Numbered from the stretch's first letter, positions 1 to 11,694 are shown. The stretch: DNA of 64,000 nt from Arthrobacter pityocampae (GCF_002927275.1 NZ_PRKW01000004.1:310001-374000), one strand, 5' to 3'. Notes: generated by a model from the letters alone, not told the origin. Made by a program: numbers and translations.

Positions 1-1233
1 ACCCTCGCCGACGCCACCGATCCCGGGCGCCTGAACCTCCTCGTGGCCGCGGAGTCCGCCGGCGCGCTGATCGCGTCCGAGATGGAACACTGGGGGCTCC
101 CCTGGCGCAGGGACGTGCACGAGGACCTCCTCGAACGGACCCTGGGCCCGCGCCCCGTCGAAGGAGCCCGGCCGCTGAAGCTCGAACAGCTGGCCTTCGA
201 ACTGCGCCGGACCCTGGGCAGCCCTACCCTCAACCCGGATTCCCCGCAGGAGGTCCTGCGGGCCCTGCATCGGGCAGGCATCGAGGTGAAGACGACGCGG
301 TCATGGGAGCTCGAGCAGCAACGGCACCCGGCCATCGAGCCGTTGCTCGCCTACAAGAAGCTGTCACGGCTCTGGACGGCGAACGGCTGGAACTGGCTCG
401 ACACCTGGATCCGGGACGGCCGCTTCCGGCCGGAGTACGTGGTGGGTGGCGTGGTGTCGGGGCGCTGGTCCTCCCGCGGAGGCGGCGCCCTGCAGATCCC
501 GCGCCAGGTCCGTGACGCCGTCCGCCCCGACCCGGGGCATGTCTTCGTCGTCGCCGACGCCGCGCAACTCGAGCCCCGCGTCCTCGCCGCCCTCGGTCAG
601 GACTCGGCGCTCGCCACGGCGGCCCGGGGCAGGGACCTCTACCAGGGCATCGCCGACCAGGGTTTCGGCGGTGACCGCGCGCAGGCGAAGCTCGCCATGC
701 TCGGGGCCATGTACGGGGCGACGAGCGGCGACTCCGGGCGCCTCATGCCCCAGCTGACCCGGACGTACCCGCGGGCCATCGGCGTCGTCGAGGCGGCCGC
801 GCGGGCCGGGGAGGCCGGAGACGGCGTGTCGAGCCACCTCGGCCGGGGCTGCCCGCCCGCGTCGGAGGAGTGGCGGGCACGGCAACGCACGACGACGGCG
901 GAGGAGCAGCGCCGCGCGGACGGCGCGGCGCGGGCCCGTGGACGCTTCACCCGGAACTTCGTGGTCCAGGCGACCGCCGCGGAGTGGGCGCTGTGCTGGC
1001 TCGCGGAGATCCGGCGTCGGTTCGCGGAGAGCACCATCCCGGAGCCGCGCAGCCGGATCGCGTTCTTCCTGCACGACGAAGTGGTCCTGCACGTCCCCGA
1101 GGGCAGGGACGCCGAGGCCACGGCGATCCTCGCCGACGCCGCGCGGGCCGCGACCCGGCTGATGTTCGGGGAGATCCCCATCGAGTTCTCGATCTCGACG
1201 GTCACCGTCACGTCCTATGCCGACGCCAAGTAG
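1..1233 (+). CDS. Bifunctional 3'-5' exonuclease/DNA polymerase, C-terminal part (5' end outside window)
   Basis: The reading frame is open from base 1, so the gene starts before the window. What is present is the family A (Pol I-like) polymerase domain typical of the actinobacterial protein that joins a DnaQ-like exonuclease to a polymerase. Visible motifs: motif A as DAAQLEPR (about base 555), a motif B region AKLAMLGAMYGA, and motif C as LHDEVVLH near the end. The frame runs 410 codons to a TAG at 1231. The family usually has a further ~150 N-terminal residues with the exonuclease. It probably acts in DNA repair synthesis, but the in vivo role is not well defined. Identification is by recalled family signatures. 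Confidence 0.88.
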   Translation, partial: TLADATDPGRLNLLVAAESAGALIASEMEHWGLPWRRDVHEDLLERTLGPRPVEGARPLKLEQLAFELRRTLGSPTLNPDSPQEVLRALHRAGIEVKTTRSWELEQQRHPAIEPLLAYKKLSRLWTANGWNWLDTWIRDGRFRPEYVVGGVVSGRWSSRGGGALQIPRQVRDAVRPDPGHVFVVADAAQLEPRVLAALGQDSALATAARGRDLYQGIADQGFGGDRAQAKLAMLGAMYGATSGDSGRLMPQLTRTYPRAIGVVEAAARAGEAGDGVSSHLGRGCPPASEEWRARQRTTTAEEQRRADGAARARGRFTRNFVVQATAAEWALCWLAEIRRRFAESTIPEPRSRIAFFLHDEVVLHVPEGRDAEATAILADAARAATRLMFGEIPIEFSISTVTVTSYADAK

Positions 1234-1333
1234 CCGCAGGGCGGCCCGCGCATCGTCCGCCCGGTCCTGCGCGGGATCCCCCGTCACCGGGCCGGTTCGC
1301 CGAGCCCGTACGAGCGCCGCGGGGCCGGGAGCC

Positions 1334-2065
1334 TCAGAGCGGAGCCGGGATCTCCTGCGAACGGTCCCACGGCCTCGTCCAGCCGAGGCCGTCGAAGATC
1401 GCGTCCAGGAGCATCGCCGTGAATCCCCAGATCACGGCGTCCGGTGTGAGGAAGGCGGGGGTCCTGCTGACGAATCCGTTCCGTCGCACCACGGCCGTCC
1501 TCCGACGGGACGGGTCGAGGAGCGTGCTCACGGGGCACCGGAAGACGAGCTCCGACTCCGCGGTGTCCACCGCATGGACCGGGGACTGCTCCGTCCACCA
1601 GGCGAGCACGGGCGTGACCAGGAAGTTGCTGACCGGAAGCCCCACCTCGGGCAGCGTGCCCAGGATCTCGATGCCGTCGGAATCCACCCCGGTCTCCTCG
1701 CGTGCCTCGCGGAGTGCCGCTGCGCCTTCGTCCGTGTCCTCGGCGTCGATGGTCCCGCCCGGGAACGCCACCTGCCCGGGATGGTGGGCCAGCGAGCTGG
1801 CGCGCATCACGAAGAGGAGGTCGACGTCGTCGGGTGCAGGCCGTGATGGGGTGCCCGGCGGCGGGTCGCCGCGGGTCCCGAACAGGATGAGCACGGCGGC
1901 CCGCCGGCTCTTCGCGGGATCGAGCGTGGCGAACTGCCAGCCGTCCGCGCGCACGAGGCTCGTCGTCGTCACCTGCAGGGACTCCACCCAGCGGACCAGC
2001 TCGTCGCGCGCCGTCACCGCCGGGTCCCCCGGAACGCGCTGACCTGATCTCGGACGGGCCGGCAC
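1334..2065 (-). CDS. Nudix hydrolase, CoA diphosphatase type
   Basis: A 243-residue Nudix protein. The HHPGQVAFPGGTID segment followed by REAREETGV matches the NudL/YeaB group that cleaves CoA and its derivatives to 4'-phosphopantetheine and 3',5'-ADP. The HPGQVAFPGG stretch is the specific mark of this group. It lies 45 bp downstream of nth on the same strand, and the pair is a common actinobacterial neighbourhood. GTG at 2065 gives the full frame. An internal GTG at 2017 (after a GGGGGA stretch) is an alternative start, and conservation seems to begin near there. Substrate assignment is by family, not proven. Confidence 0.85.
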   Translation of the reverse strand: MPARPRSGQRVPGDPAVTARDELVRWVESLQVTTTSLVRADGWQFATLDPAKSRRAAVLILFGTRGDPPPGTPSRPAPDDVDLLFVMRASSLAHHPGQVAFPGGTIDAEDTDEGAAALREAREETGVDSDGIEILGTLPEVGLPVSNFLVTPVLAWWTEQSPVHAVDTAESELVFRCPVSTLLDPSRRRTAVVRRNGFVSRTPAFLTPDAVIWGFTAMLLDAIFDGLGWTRPWDRSQEIPAPL

Positions 2066-2110
2066 CGGCGTCCGCCCCGACGATCCTGCCCGGGCCGCGG
2101 GCGGGCGGTC

Positions 2111-2914
2111 CTACGCACCCAGGCCGTGCCCCGCCTCGCGGAGTTCGGACCGCGTCCGTCCGGCGCGCATGGATTCGAGCAGTTCCTCCCGACCGGGCGC
2201 GAGTTCGTACTTCAGCAGCTTCGCCGCTCTGGTCGGGTCCGTCTCCCCGTCACCGTAGGACGGGCACAGTGCGGCCACGGGACAGGCCCCGCACGCGGGC
2301 TTCTTCGCATGGCAGATCCGGCGACCGTGGAAGACGACGTGGTGCGAGAGCATCGTCCAGTCCTTGCGCTCGAACAGGGCGGCGACGTCCTGTTCGACCT
2401 TCACCGGGTCCTCGGCTGTCGTCCACCCGAAGCGGCGGGCGAGCCGCCCGAAGTGCGTGTCCACCGTGATGCCGGGGATGCCGAACGCATTGCCCAGGAC
2501 GACGTTGGCCGTCTTCCGCCCGACCCCGGGCAGGGTCACCAGGTCCTCCACGGTGCCGGGCACCACGCCGTCGAACTCGTCCACTAGCCGCCGGGACAGC
2601 GCGAGCAGGCTGTTGGCCTTCGCGCGGTAGAACCCCGTGGGCCGGATGAGCTCCTGCAGTTCACTCTCCTCGGCCTCGGCCAGTGCCCGCGGGTCCGGGT
2701 AGCGGGCGAACAGCGCCGGCGTCGTCAGGTTCACGCGTACGTCCGTGGTCTGGGCGGAGAGCACCGTCGCGACGAGCAGTTCGAACGCGTTCCCGAAGTC
2801 GAGCTCGGCCACGGCGTACGGGTACGTCTCGCCCAGGATGCGCTTGATCTTCCGCGCCCGCCGCTTCAGGGCGACCGGCGACTCCCCGCCGGTTTGCGCT
2901 GTCCTGCCTGCCAC
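2111..2914 (-). CDS. nth: Endonuclease III (DNA glycosylase/AP lyase)
   Basis: Base excision repair enzyme that removes oxidised pyrimidines and nicks at AP sites. The helix-hairpin-helix [14 protein letters not shown] carries the catalytic lysine, and the following [12 protein letters not shown] carries the catalytic aspartate. The C-terminal 4Fe-4S loop has the expected C-x6-C-x2-C-x5-C spacing ([17 protein letters not shown]). Length of 267 residues is slightly above the E. coli enzyme (211) because of N- and C-terminal extensions, as in other actinobacteria. The GTG start at 2914 is preceded by GGAG eight bases upstream. Likely transcribed with the Nudix gene downstream. Confidence 0.95.
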   Translation of the reverse strand: MAGRTAQTGGESPVALKRRARKIKRILGETYPYAVAELDFGNAFELLVATVLSAQTTDVRVNLTTPALFARYPDPRALAEAEESELQELIRPTGFYRAKANSLLALSRRLVDEFDGVVPGTVEDLVTLPGVGRKTANVVLGNAFGIPGITVDTHFGRLARRFGWTTAEDPVKVEQDVAALFERKDWTMLSHHVVFHGRRICHAKKPACGACPVAALCPSYGDGETDPTRAAKLLKYELAPGREELLESMRAGRTRSELREAGHGLGA

Positions 2915-2938
2915 TCGCGTGTCTCCTTCCGGTGCTGC

Positions 2939-2964
2939 CCCCGCCGGCCCGTGCGGCGGCGGGG
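2939..2964. terminator. Possible hairpin between a membrane protein gene and nth
   Basis: CCCCGCCG at 2939-2946 pairs with CGGCGGGG at 2957-2964 around a 10-nt loop. It lies just past the stop of the 2971-4464 gene on the minus strand. There is no T-tract and the area is very GC-rich, so it may be chance. Confidence 0.3.
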
Positions 2965-2970
2965 CGGGGG

Positions 2971-4464
2971 TCAGTCCTGCGGGGCGCGTTCGATGTTGCG
3001 GAGGTCCCGGAGGATTCCGACGAAGCCCGTCCGCTTGTCCTGGACGAGGAACTCGGTCCCGCGGTCCTCGATACCGACCTCCCAGTCGCCGGGCTGCAGC
3101 ACGAAGACCTGACGGTCCGTCTGCTCGTCGAAGACCGGGCGGGGGGATCCGACGGCGAACCAGAACGCCTCGACGACGGACTCCTCCTCCGCGGCCGACC
3201 GGGTGGCCGTGATCGGCTCCTGGCGGTTGCGCTCCTCGGCGGGCTGCGCCGTCGTAGTGGGCTGCGCGGTCTCGGCCGGGGTCGGTTCGTCGCGGACGAC
3301 GTCGTGGATCCGGGTCTCGTCGACGGACGACGCCTGGGCCGCCGTCGAGGAGCCTTCGCTCTCCCCGCTGCCCGGCGCCGCATCGTGGCTGTCGACGGCG
3401 TGGGCGCCCCCGGCAGACGGCTCGGACGACTCCGCGGAGGGAACCGAGCTGTGGGCTGACGCGACGGCGGTGCGGTCAGCGGACTCGTCGTCGCCGGTGT
3501 GCACGCTGGCCGTGGACGCGTCGGTGGATGCGTCGGTGGACGCGTCGTCGACGGGCGGGGCCGATGCTGCCGAGCTCCGGGCGGCGCCCGGCTCCATACC
3601 GGACTGGCCCGAGGCTGCGGCGCCGGCGCCCACGGCCCCCGCTCCTCCGGCCCCGTACAGGCCGGCGCCGTTCTGCAGGACGGGCGCGGCGGCAGGGTTC
3701 ACCTCGGACTTGTCCTTCCGGCCGAACCGGAAAGCCGACGCGGCAGAACCCGACGCGGGCGCATCCGTCGCCGAGGCGTCCGTGACAGCGGTCTTCGTGC
3801 CACCGGCGTTCGTACCACCGGCCTTCGCGGGGGCAGGCTTCTCCCGGGCGGGGGTCGCCGGCTTGGCGGGGCGGGGCTGCGCGGCCGTGATGGCGCGCGC
3901 CACCGGGTGGGCCGGTGTTTCGGGACGGTCGGCGAAGTCGTCCTTGAGGACGGGCAGGAACGGAGCGACGACGGTTGCCACGAGCATGACGAGCGACCCG
4001 ATCAGGGCCACCAGCGGCCCGTAGTGGAAGTCGGTCACCGTTTGCAGGAAGAAGTAGGTCGTGGCCAGCACCGACGAGACCGAGGCGAACTGGTCGACCG
4101 ACAGTGAGCCGACACGCAGCCCCGAACTTCCCAGGCGGCGTCCGGCGAGAAGGGCCAGGGCGATCACGGGCAGCAGGATCCCGATGCCGACGAAGAAGAG
4201 CAGCGCCGTGTTCCAGAAGTTCTCGGACCGCACGTCCCCCTCGATGAACGGCAGGAGGGTGCCGATGAAGACGACCAGCACCCCGCCGGCGAACAGCACC
4301 TCGCGCAGGGTGAACGGCCCGACGAGGGCCCGACTCCGGCCGACGGGGCGGCTCTCAGCGGACGAGGCGTCGGACCCGGTGGGCCGCACGGAGGACGGGT
4401 TCCGCACCGCGGCGTCCGCCGACCCGTGGCCTGTGCTGCGATGTTCCTCGGATGCTTCGGTCAT
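2971..4464 (-). CDS. Membrane protein with long low-complexity cytoplasmic or extracytoplasmic tail
   Basis: Function not recognised. The first ~50 residues are hydrophilic, followed by four hydrophobic segments ([73 protein letters not shown]) up to about residue 170. The next ~230 residues are rich in Ala, Ser, Thr, Pro and include a DAST repeat three times. The last ~90 residues look folded ([21 protein letters not shown]... [24 protein letters not shown]). ATG at 4464 is chosen because GGGAG precedes it by six bases; the frame also extends 44 codons upstream without a better site. Sits upstream of nth with a 56-bp gap. Confidence 0.75.
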   Translation of the reverse strand: MTEASEEHRSTGHGSADAAVRNPSSVRPTGSDASSAESRPVGRSRALVGPFTLREVLFAGGVLVVFIGTLLPFIEGDVRSENFWNTALLFFVGIGILLPVIALALLAGRRLGSSGLRVGSLSVDQFASVSSVLATTYFFLQTVTDFHYGPLVALIGSLVMLVATVVAPFLPVLKDDFADRPETPAHPVARAITAAQPRPAKPATPAREKPAPAKAGGTNAGGTKTAVTDASATDAPASGSAASAFRFGRKDKSEVNPAAAPVLQNGAGLYGAGGAGAVGAGAAASGQSGMEPGAARSSAASAPPVDDASTDASTDASTASVHTGDDESADRTAVASAHSSVPSAESSEPSAGGAHAVDSHDAAPGSGESEGSSTAAQASSVDETRIHDVVRDEPTPAETAQPTTTAQPAEERNRQEPITATRSAAEEESVVEAFWFAVGSPRPVFDEQTDRQVFVLQPGDWEVGIEDRGTEFLVQDKRTGFVGILRDLRNIERAPQD

Positions 4465-4625
4465 GGTGTACTCCCGTTCATGGCGCTGGTGTCCCACGGA
4501 GCACCAGGGGCCTCCGACGTCGATTGCCTGCCTCCACCCTAGCCACCGGTCCGGACCTTCTCCAGCAAGCACTGGCACCGGCACTGCGCCGCTCATCGCA
4601 CAATCGCCGCAGTTCGGCTAGGCCC

Positions 4626-4667
4626 TGTGACGCAGGGCACGCGCGGTCCGGGAGAAGTCGATAGGGT
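4626..4667 (+). promoter_or_regulatory. Candidate acs promoter with Crp/GlxR-like half-sites
   Basis: TGTGA-N6-GCACG at 4626-4641 resembles the Crp/GlxR consensus TGTGA-N6-TCACA; the left half is perfect, the right half matches 3 of 5. A TAnnnT -10 (TAGGGT) lies at 4662-4667, which would start transcription near 4674 and place the site centre near -40. A GlxR/Crp-type regulator is encoded at 22934-23611, and acetyl-CoA synthetase genes are known targets in related genera. Weak on sequence alone. Confidence 0.4.
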
Positions 4668-4752
4668 TCCGCGTAGAGCACGTGGTGGTGCGCCGGACGG
4701 GCGTACCCCGCTTCTGCCGTCCGTTACCGACCACGTCACAAAGGGGTAGATC

Positions 4753-6711
4753 ATGACCGCCGAACGACAAGGCGACGCCTTCGAGAACCTGCTGCACGAG
4801 GAGCGCCGTTTCCCGCCGAGCGAGGAGTTCGCGGCGCAGGCGGTCGCCCAGCCGTCGCTCTACGACGAGGCCCGTGAGCAGGGCACCGAGTTCTGGGCCA
4901 GGCAGGCCCGCGAACTGCTCACCTGGGACCAGGATTTCACCCAGACCCTCGACTGGTCGGACGCGCCGTTCGCCAAGTGGTTCGTCGGCGGGACCGTGAA
5001 CGCCGCCTACAACGCCCTCGACCGGCACGTGGAGGCAGGCCTCGGCGAGCGCGTGGCCATCCACTTCGAGGGCGAGCCCGGGGACACCCGCACCATCACC
5101 TACGCGGAGCTGACCCGCGAGGTGAAGAAGGCCGCCAACGCGTTCGAGTCCCTCGGCGTGCAGAAGGGCGACCGCGTGGCCGTGTACCTGCCCATGATCC
5201 CCGAAGCCGTCGTCACCATGCTCGCCTGCGCCCGGATCGGAGCGGTCCACTCCGTGGTCTTCGGCGGCTTCTCCGCCGACGCGCTCCGCAGCCGCATCGA
5301 CGACGCCGAGGCCAAGCTCGTGGTCACCGCCGACGGCACGTACCGCCGCGGCAAGCCGAGCGCCCTCAAGCCCGCCGTGGACGGCGCCCTCGAGAAGGAG
5401 GGCCACACCGTCTCGCACGTCGTCGTGGTCCGCCGCAACAACGAGCCCGTCACCTGGACCGAAGGCCGCGACCTCTGGTGGGACGACGTCGTCGGGGGCG
5501 CCCCGGACGAGCACATGGCGGTGGCGCACGACGCCGAACACCCCCTGTTCATCCTCTACACCTCGGGGACCACGGGGAAGCCGAAGGGCATCCTGCACAC
5601 GACCGGCGGCTACCTCACCCAGACCGCGTTCACGCACCGCAACACCTTCGACCTGCGCCCGGAGACCGACGTGTTCTGGTGCACCGCGGACATCGGCTGG
5701 GTCACCGGGCACAGCTACGTCACATACGCACCCCTCGTGAACGGCGCCACCCAGCTGATGTACGAGGGGACGCCGGACACCCCGCACCAGGGCCGCTGGT
5801 GGGAACTCATCGAGAAGTACAGGGTGAGCATCCTCTACACGGCACCCACGGCCATCCGCACCTTCATGAAGTGGGGCCGGGACATCCCGCAGAAGTACGA
5901 CCTCTCCTCGATCCGCGTGCTCGGCTCCGTCGGTGAGCCCATCAACCCCGAGGCCTGGATGTGGTACCGCGACGTGATCGGCGGGGGCAAGGCGCCGATC
6001 GTGGACACCTGGTGGCAGACCGAGACCGGGGCGCACATGATCGCCCCCATGCCGGGGGTGACCGCGACCAAGCCCGGCTCGGCGCAGGTCGCCGTGCCCG
6101 GGATTGCGATCGACGTCGTCGACGAGATGGGTGAGTCCGTCCCGGACGGCGCCGGCGGCTACCTCGTCATCCGCGAGCCCTGGCCCGCGATGCTGCGCGG
6201 CATCTGGGGCGACCCCCAGCGGTTCAAGGACACCTACTGGTCGCGCTTCGACGACATGTACTTCGCCGGCGACGGCGCGAAGAAGGACGCCGACGGCGAC
6301 ATCTGGCTCCTCGGCCGGGTGGACGACGTCATGAACATCTCGGGCCACCGCCTCTCGACCACGGAGATCGAATCGGCCCTCGTCAGTCACCCCTCGGTGG
6401 CGGAGGCCGCCGTCGTCGGGGCGAGCGACGAGACGACGGGCGAGGCGATCGTCGCGTTCGTGATCCTGCGCGGCTCGGCGAAGGACGACGACGACATCGT
6501 CACCACCCTGCGCAACCACGTGGGCACGGAGATCGGCCCGATCGCGAAGCCGCGGAACATCCTCGTGGTGCCCGAGCTGCCGAAGACCCGCAGCGGGAAG
6601 ATCATGCGGCGCCTGCTCAAGGACGTCGCGGAGGGACGCGAGGTCGGCGACGCCACCACGCTGTCCGATCCGACGATCATGCAGCAGATCGCCGGGTCCC
6701 TGCGGAAGTAG
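4753..6711 (+). CDS. acs: Acetyl-CoA synthetase (AMP-forming)
   Basis: Activates acetate to acetyl-CoA through acetyl-AMP. 652 residues, the normal size. The P-loop-like [12 protein letters not shown] motif is near residue 270, the adenylate-binding WWQTETG near 420, and the C-terminal [11 protein letters not shown] contains the lysine that is acetylated in this family as an activity switch. AAGGGG precedes the ATG by seven bases. It is a single-gene unit closed by a strong hairpin at 6734-6773. Upstream half-sites suggest cAMP-receptor-type control. Confidence 0.96.
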   Translation: MTAERQGDAFENLLHEERRFPPSEEFAAQAVAQPSLYDEAREQGTEFWARQARELLTWDQDFTQTLDWSDAPFAKWFVGGTVNAAYNALDRHVEAGLGERVAIHFEGEPGDTRTITYAELTREVKKAANAFESLGVQKGDRVAVYLPMIPEAVVTMLACARIGAVHSVVFGGFSADALRSRIDDAEAKLVVTADGTYRRGKPSALKPAVDGALEKEGHTVSHVVVVRRNNEPVTWTEGRDLWWDDVVGGAPDEHMAVAHDAEHPLFILYTSGTTGKPKGILHTTGGYLTQTAFTHRNTFDLRPETDVFWCTADIGWVTGHSYVTYAPLVNGATQLMYEGTPDTPHQGRWWELIEKYRVSILYTAPTAIRTFMKWGRDIPQKYDLSSIRVLGSVGEPINPEAWMWYRDVIGGGKAPIVDTWWQTETGAHMIAPMPGVTATKPGSAQVAVPGIAIDVVDEMGESVPDGAGGYLVIREPWPAMLRGIWGDPQRFKDTYWSRFDDMYFAGDGAKKDADGDIWLLGRVDDVMNISGHRLSTTEIESALVSHPSVAEAAVVGASDETTGEAIVAFVILRGSAKDDDDIVTTLRNHVGTEIGPIAKPRNILVVPELPKTRSGKIMRRLLKDVAEGREVGDATTLSDPTIMQQIAGSLRK

Positions 6712-6733
6712 CAGCCCGGACCCGGTCCACGCG

Positions 6734-6773
6734 CACGAGGAAGGCCCCCGCACCCGCGGGGGCCTTCCTCGTG
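6734..6773. terminator. Bidirectional terminator between acs and ohr
   Basis: A perfect 18-bp stem (6734-6751 with 6756-6773) with a 4-nt loop, between two converging genes. No T-tract, as is usual in these genomes. Confidence 0.8.
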
Positions 6774-6787
6774 TGATCCGGAAGTCA

Positions 6788-7210
6788 TCAGCCGATCGTG
6801 GCGTCGACCGTGACCTCGATGTTGCCGCGCGTGGCGTTCGAGTAGGGGCACACCTGGTGCGCGTGCTCCACGAGCCGGTCCGCGGTCTCCTGGTCCACCC
6901 CTCCGATCTCGGCGTGGAGGGCGACGGCGAGCTGGAACGCACCGCCCTCGACCGCGCTGATGCTGACCTCCGCGGTCACCGCCGTCTCGCTGATCGTGGC
7001 CTTGCTGCGGGCCGCGACGAGCTTGAGGGCACTGTGGAAGCAGGCCGCGTAGCCGACGGCGAACAGCTGCTCGGGGTTGGTCGCACCGCCGGCCCCGCCC
7101 ATCTCCGTGGGGACCGCGAGGTCGACGACGAGCTGCCCGTCGTCGGTGCGTGCCTTGCCGTTGCGGCCGTCACCGGTCGCCGTCGCCACCGCCGTGTAGA
7201 GAGCGCTCAT
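6788..7210 (-). CDS. ohr: Organic hydroperoxide resistance protein (Ohr/OsmC)
   Basis: Thiol peroxidase that reduces organic hydroperoxides. 140 residues, the usual length. The two redox cysteines are seen in AACFHSAL (near residue 60) and HQVCPYSNATRGNI (near residue 124), which is the Ohr signature as opposed to OsmC. ATG at 7210 has AAAGGA seven bases upstream. It is divergent from a TetR gene across 103 bp that carries nested inverted repeats, so the TetR protein is a likely regulator, although Ohr is more often controlled by a MarR-type OhrR. Confidence 0.93.
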   Translation of the reverse strand: MSALYTAVATATGDGRNGKARTDDGQLVVDLAVPTEMGGAGGATNPEQLFAVGYAACFHSALKLVAARSKATISETAVTAEVSISAVEGGAFQLAVALHAEIGGVDQETADRLVEHAHQVCPYSNATRGNIEVTVDATIG

Positions 7211-7232
7211 GGGTCGATCCTTTCGTCGTGGG

Positions 7233-7300
7233 GGCCGGATGCCCTTGCCGACTATGTAGACTAACTAGTAACTCTACTTCTACCAAATCGGCATCCGGCC
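7233..7300. promoter_or_regulatory. Nested inverted repeats between ohr and tetR
   Basis: An imperfect palindrome of 22 bp (7256-7277; 18 of 22 positions symmetric, centred on ACTAGT) lies in an AT-rich island. It is flanked by a perfect 11-bp inverted repeat, GGCCGGATGCC at 7233-7243 and GGCATCCGGCC at 7290-7300. The central palindrome has the size of a TetR operator and overlaps where both divergent promoters must be. Operator role is inference. Confidence 0.6.
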
Positions 7301-7313
7301 AGAACGGAGCAGA

Positions 7314-7892
7314 ATGACAGCCCCTTCCGTCCGCGAGCGCATCCTCGCGTCGGCGACCCACCTGTTCGACGCCACGAGCATCCGCTCGGTCAGCGCCGAC
7401 CGGGTCATCGCCGACGCCGGCACCACGAAGGTGACCTTCTACCGCCACTTCCGGTCCAAGGACCACCTCGTCGTCGCGTATCTCGAGGAGCAGCTGCGCC
7501 TGCTGCAGGAGGCGGTGGACCATGAGCGGGCAGAGGGCGCGGACGCCTGCGCCGTCCTGCTCCGGCTGGCTGCCGCGAACGGCGACGCGGCGTGCCGCCC
7601 CGGCTTCCGCGGCTGCACGTTCATCAACGCGGCCGCCGAGTACCCCGCGGAGGGCAACCCGGTGCGGGACGCCGTCGAGCAGTACCGGAGGTGGCTGCAC
7701 GCGGTGGTGACCGAGCTGCTGACCGAGCTCGCGGTGGAGGGACCCGGCGTCGTCGCGGACCAGCTCATCATGCTGCGCGACGGCGCCATGGTGCACGGCT
7801 TCATGGGCGACCCGGCCGGCGTGGCAGGGTCCCTCACGACCGCCGGACGGGCGATCATCAGCGCGCACCGCCGCGCACCCCTGCCGGCCTGA
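7314..7892 (+). CDS. TetR/AcrR-family regulator
   Basis: 192-residue regulator. The N-terminal helix-turn-helix is recognisable in VSADRVIADAGTTKVTFYRHFRSKDHLV (residues about 24-51), with the common TFYRHF recognition-helix end. The C-terminal ligand domain contains two cysteines, ACRPGFRGCTFINAA (near residue 95), a pattern seen in TetR proteins of the same size near oxidative-stress or detoxification genes. It is divergent to ohr and probably binds the palindrome at 7256-7277, repressing itself and ohr; ligand unknown. Start ATG at 7314 with an ACGGAG site upstream. Confidence 0.88.
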   Translation: MTAPSVRERILASATHLFDATSIRSVSADRVIADAGTTKVTFYRHFRSKDHLVVAYLEEQLRLLQEAVDHERAEGADACAVLLRLAAANGDAACRPGFRGCTFINAAAEYPAEGNPVRDAVEQYRRWLHAVVTELLTELAVEGPGVVADQLIMLRDGAMVHGFMGDPAGVAGSLTTAGRAIISAHRRAPLPA

Positions 7893-7968
7893 CCCGGACC
7901 GGGGCCGGAAGGTGTGACGTTCGTCCTGAAAGGTGGTCGATCCCCCGGGGCGAGAGGATGATGTCAGC

Positions 7969-9297
7969 GTGTCCACAACCCTGCAGCAGCCTCCCGCCAC
8001 GAATCCCCGCATGGCCCGCCGCGTCGCCGGCGCCTCCTTCGTGGGGACGGCGCTCGAGTCCTACGATTTCTACGTCTTCGGCACGGCGGCGGCGCTCGTC
8101 TTCAACACGGTGTTCTTCACCGAGCAGGACCCCCTGGCCGGAACCCTCTCGGCGTTCCTGGTCTTCGCGATGGGCTTCGTCGCCCGCCCGCTCGGCGCCA
8201 TCCTCTTCGGGCACCTCGGGGACCGGATCGGCCGGAAGCGCACGCTGATCTGGACCATCACGCTGATGGGACTGGCGACCGGCTCGGTGGGCCTGCTGCC
8301 GGACTACTCGACCATCGGCATCTGGGCGCCGATCATCCTGACCGTCCTCCGCCTCCTGCAGGGCCTGTCCCTCGGCGGCGAGTGGGGCGGCTCCATCCTC
8401 ATCGCCACCGAGCACGCCGAGCCGCGCAAGCGGGCGCTCTACGCCTCCATCCCGCAGCTCGGCTCGCCCGTGGGCACCATGCTGATCTCCGCCATCTTCC
8501 TGGCCCTCGCCGTCCTCGCCCCCGAGGTCATGACCACCTGGGGCTGGCGCATCCCGTTCCTGCTCGCCTTCCCGTTCCTCGCCGTCGCGATCTACCTGCG
8601 GCTGGCGATCGACGAGACGCCCGTCTTCAAGGAGACGAGCCGCGAGCAGGCGCTCCCCCGCATCCCCTTCCTCGCCGTCCTGGCATCCCAGCCGGTCGCC
8701 ATCGTCGTCGCCGTCGCCTCCGCCGTCCTGGGCATCGGCTCCTACTTCCTGATGGTCACCTACACGCAGGCCTACGGCACCGGGCCCCTGGGACTGTCCC
8801 AGGCGACGGTCCTGAACGCGGCCCTCGTGGGGTCCGTCCTGCAGCTCGTCACCATCCCCGCGTTCGGCTACCTGGCGATGCGCATCGGCTCCGCGCGGGT
8901 CGTCGCCGGCGGGGCGCTCGGCACGGCACTGATCGCCTTCCCGCTGTACTGGGTCATCAGCATCGCCACCGAACCCGTGTACGTCGCGGCGATCATCCTC
9001 GGCGGCATCCTCCCGACCGCCAGCTGGGCGGCGCTCGGCGGACTCATGGCGGACATCTTCACCCCGGCGACGGCGTTCACCGCGCTCTCCTTCGCCTACA
9101 GCATCGCCGCGATCGTCGCCGGCTTCGCGCCGTCCATCACGCAGCAGTTCGGCATCGCCACCGACGGCGCGTGGTGGCACCCCGGCGTCGTCCTCGCCGC
9201 GATGAGCCTCGTCACCGCGGCCGGCGCGCTCGGCGCGGTGCGCCTGCGCGCGTGGGCCGCGGACCCGGCCGCCTCCGCGCCCGCGGGTGCGGCATAG
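7969..9297 (+). CDS. MFS transporter, metabolite:H+ symporter (ShiA/proline-betaine type)
   Basis: About 442 residues with 12 hydrophobic segments. N-terminal ASFVGTALESYDFYVFG and the loop motif GHLGDRIGRKRTL place it in the metabolite:proton symporter family, which includes shikimate, citrate and betaine carriers. The next gene is 3-dehydroquinate dehydratase after only 7 bp, which suggests import of quinate, shikimate or a related acid, but the substrate cannot be read from sequence. GTG at 7969 is taken as start, with GAGAGG about 11 bases upstream; a GTG at 7933 in frame would add 12 residues. Confidence 0.85.
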   Translation: MSTTLQQPPATNPRMARRVAGASFVGTALESYDFYVFGTAAALVFNTVFFTEQDPLAGTLSAFLVFAMGFVARPLGAILFGHLGDRIGRKRTLIWTITLMGLATGSVGLLPDYSTIGIWAPIILTVLRLLQGLSLGGEWGGSILIATEHAEPRKRALYASIPQLGSPVGTMLISAIFLALAVLAPEVMTTWGWRIPFLLAFPFLAVAIYLRLAIDETPVFKETSREQALPRIPFLAVLASQPVAIVVAVASAVLGIGSYFLMVTYTQAYGTGPLGLSQATVLNAALVGSVLQLVTIPAFGYLAMRIGSARVVAGGALGTALIAFPLYWVISIATEPVYVAAIILGGILPTASWAALGGLMADIFTPATAFTALSFAYSIAAIVAGFAPSITQQFGIATDGAWWHPGVVLAAMSLVTAAGALGAVRLRAWAADPAASAPAGAA

Positions 9298-9304
9298 TTA
9301 GGGC

Positions 9305-9787
9305 ATGACCCCGCGCACGCCCAGCATCCTCGTGATCAACGGACCCAACCTGAACCTGCTCGGCACGCGGGAACCGGACGTCTACGGGACGGCGACGCTC
9401 GACGACGTCGTCCGCCTGGCCTCCGACACCGCGCGGGAGCGCGGCTGTGCCGTCCGCGCGGTGCAGTCGAACCACGAGGGCGGGATCATCGACGCCATCC
9501 ACGCCGCGCGCACCACGACGGACGGCATCGTCATCAACGCCGGGGCCTACACGCACACCTCGATCGCCATCCGTGACGCCCTCGCGGGCGTCGGCCTGCC
9601 CGTGGTCGAGGTCCACATCAGCAACGTGCACCGCCGGGAGCCCTTCCGGCACACCTCGTACATCTCCGGCGTGGCCGACGCCGTGATCGTCGGCGCGGGC
9701 ATCGACGGCTACCGGCTCGCCGTCGACCACCTCGCCGGACGGCTCACCGCGGCGGCCCCCGACGCCGCCCGGGCACCGGAAAACTAG
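9305..9787 (+). CDS. aroQ: 3-dehydroquinate dehydratase, type II
   Basis: Dehydrates 3-dehydroquinate to 3-dehydroshikimate, in aromatic biosynthesis or quinate breakdown. 160 residues. [17 protein letters not shown] is the type II N-terminus including the catalytic tyrosine, [12 protein letters not shown] and [16 protein letters not shown] are substrate-binding segments, and [16 protein letters not shown] carries the catalytic histidine region. It begins 7 bp after the MFS stop, so the two are very probably co-transcribed, which hints at a catabolic rather than purely anabolic setting. Confidence 0.95.
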   Translation: MTPRTPSILVINGPNLNLLGTREPDVYGTATLDDVVRLASDTARERGCAVRAVQSNHEGGIIDAIHAARTTTDGIVINAGAYTHTSIAIRDALAGVGLPVVEVHISNVHRREPFRHTSYISGVADAVIVGAGIDGYRLAVDHLAGRLTAAAPDAARAPEN

Positions 9788-9843
9788 CGCGCGCCCGTCC
9801 CGCCACGGCACCGATCACCCGACCCATAGGGCACGATGGTCCT

Positions 9844-11688
<1,845 letters not shown>

Positions 11689-11694
11689 GGCCCC

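Noticed and set aside
4618-6942. Long open frame antisense to acs
   Set aside because: GC-rich shadow frame; acs on the plus strand is a clear family member.
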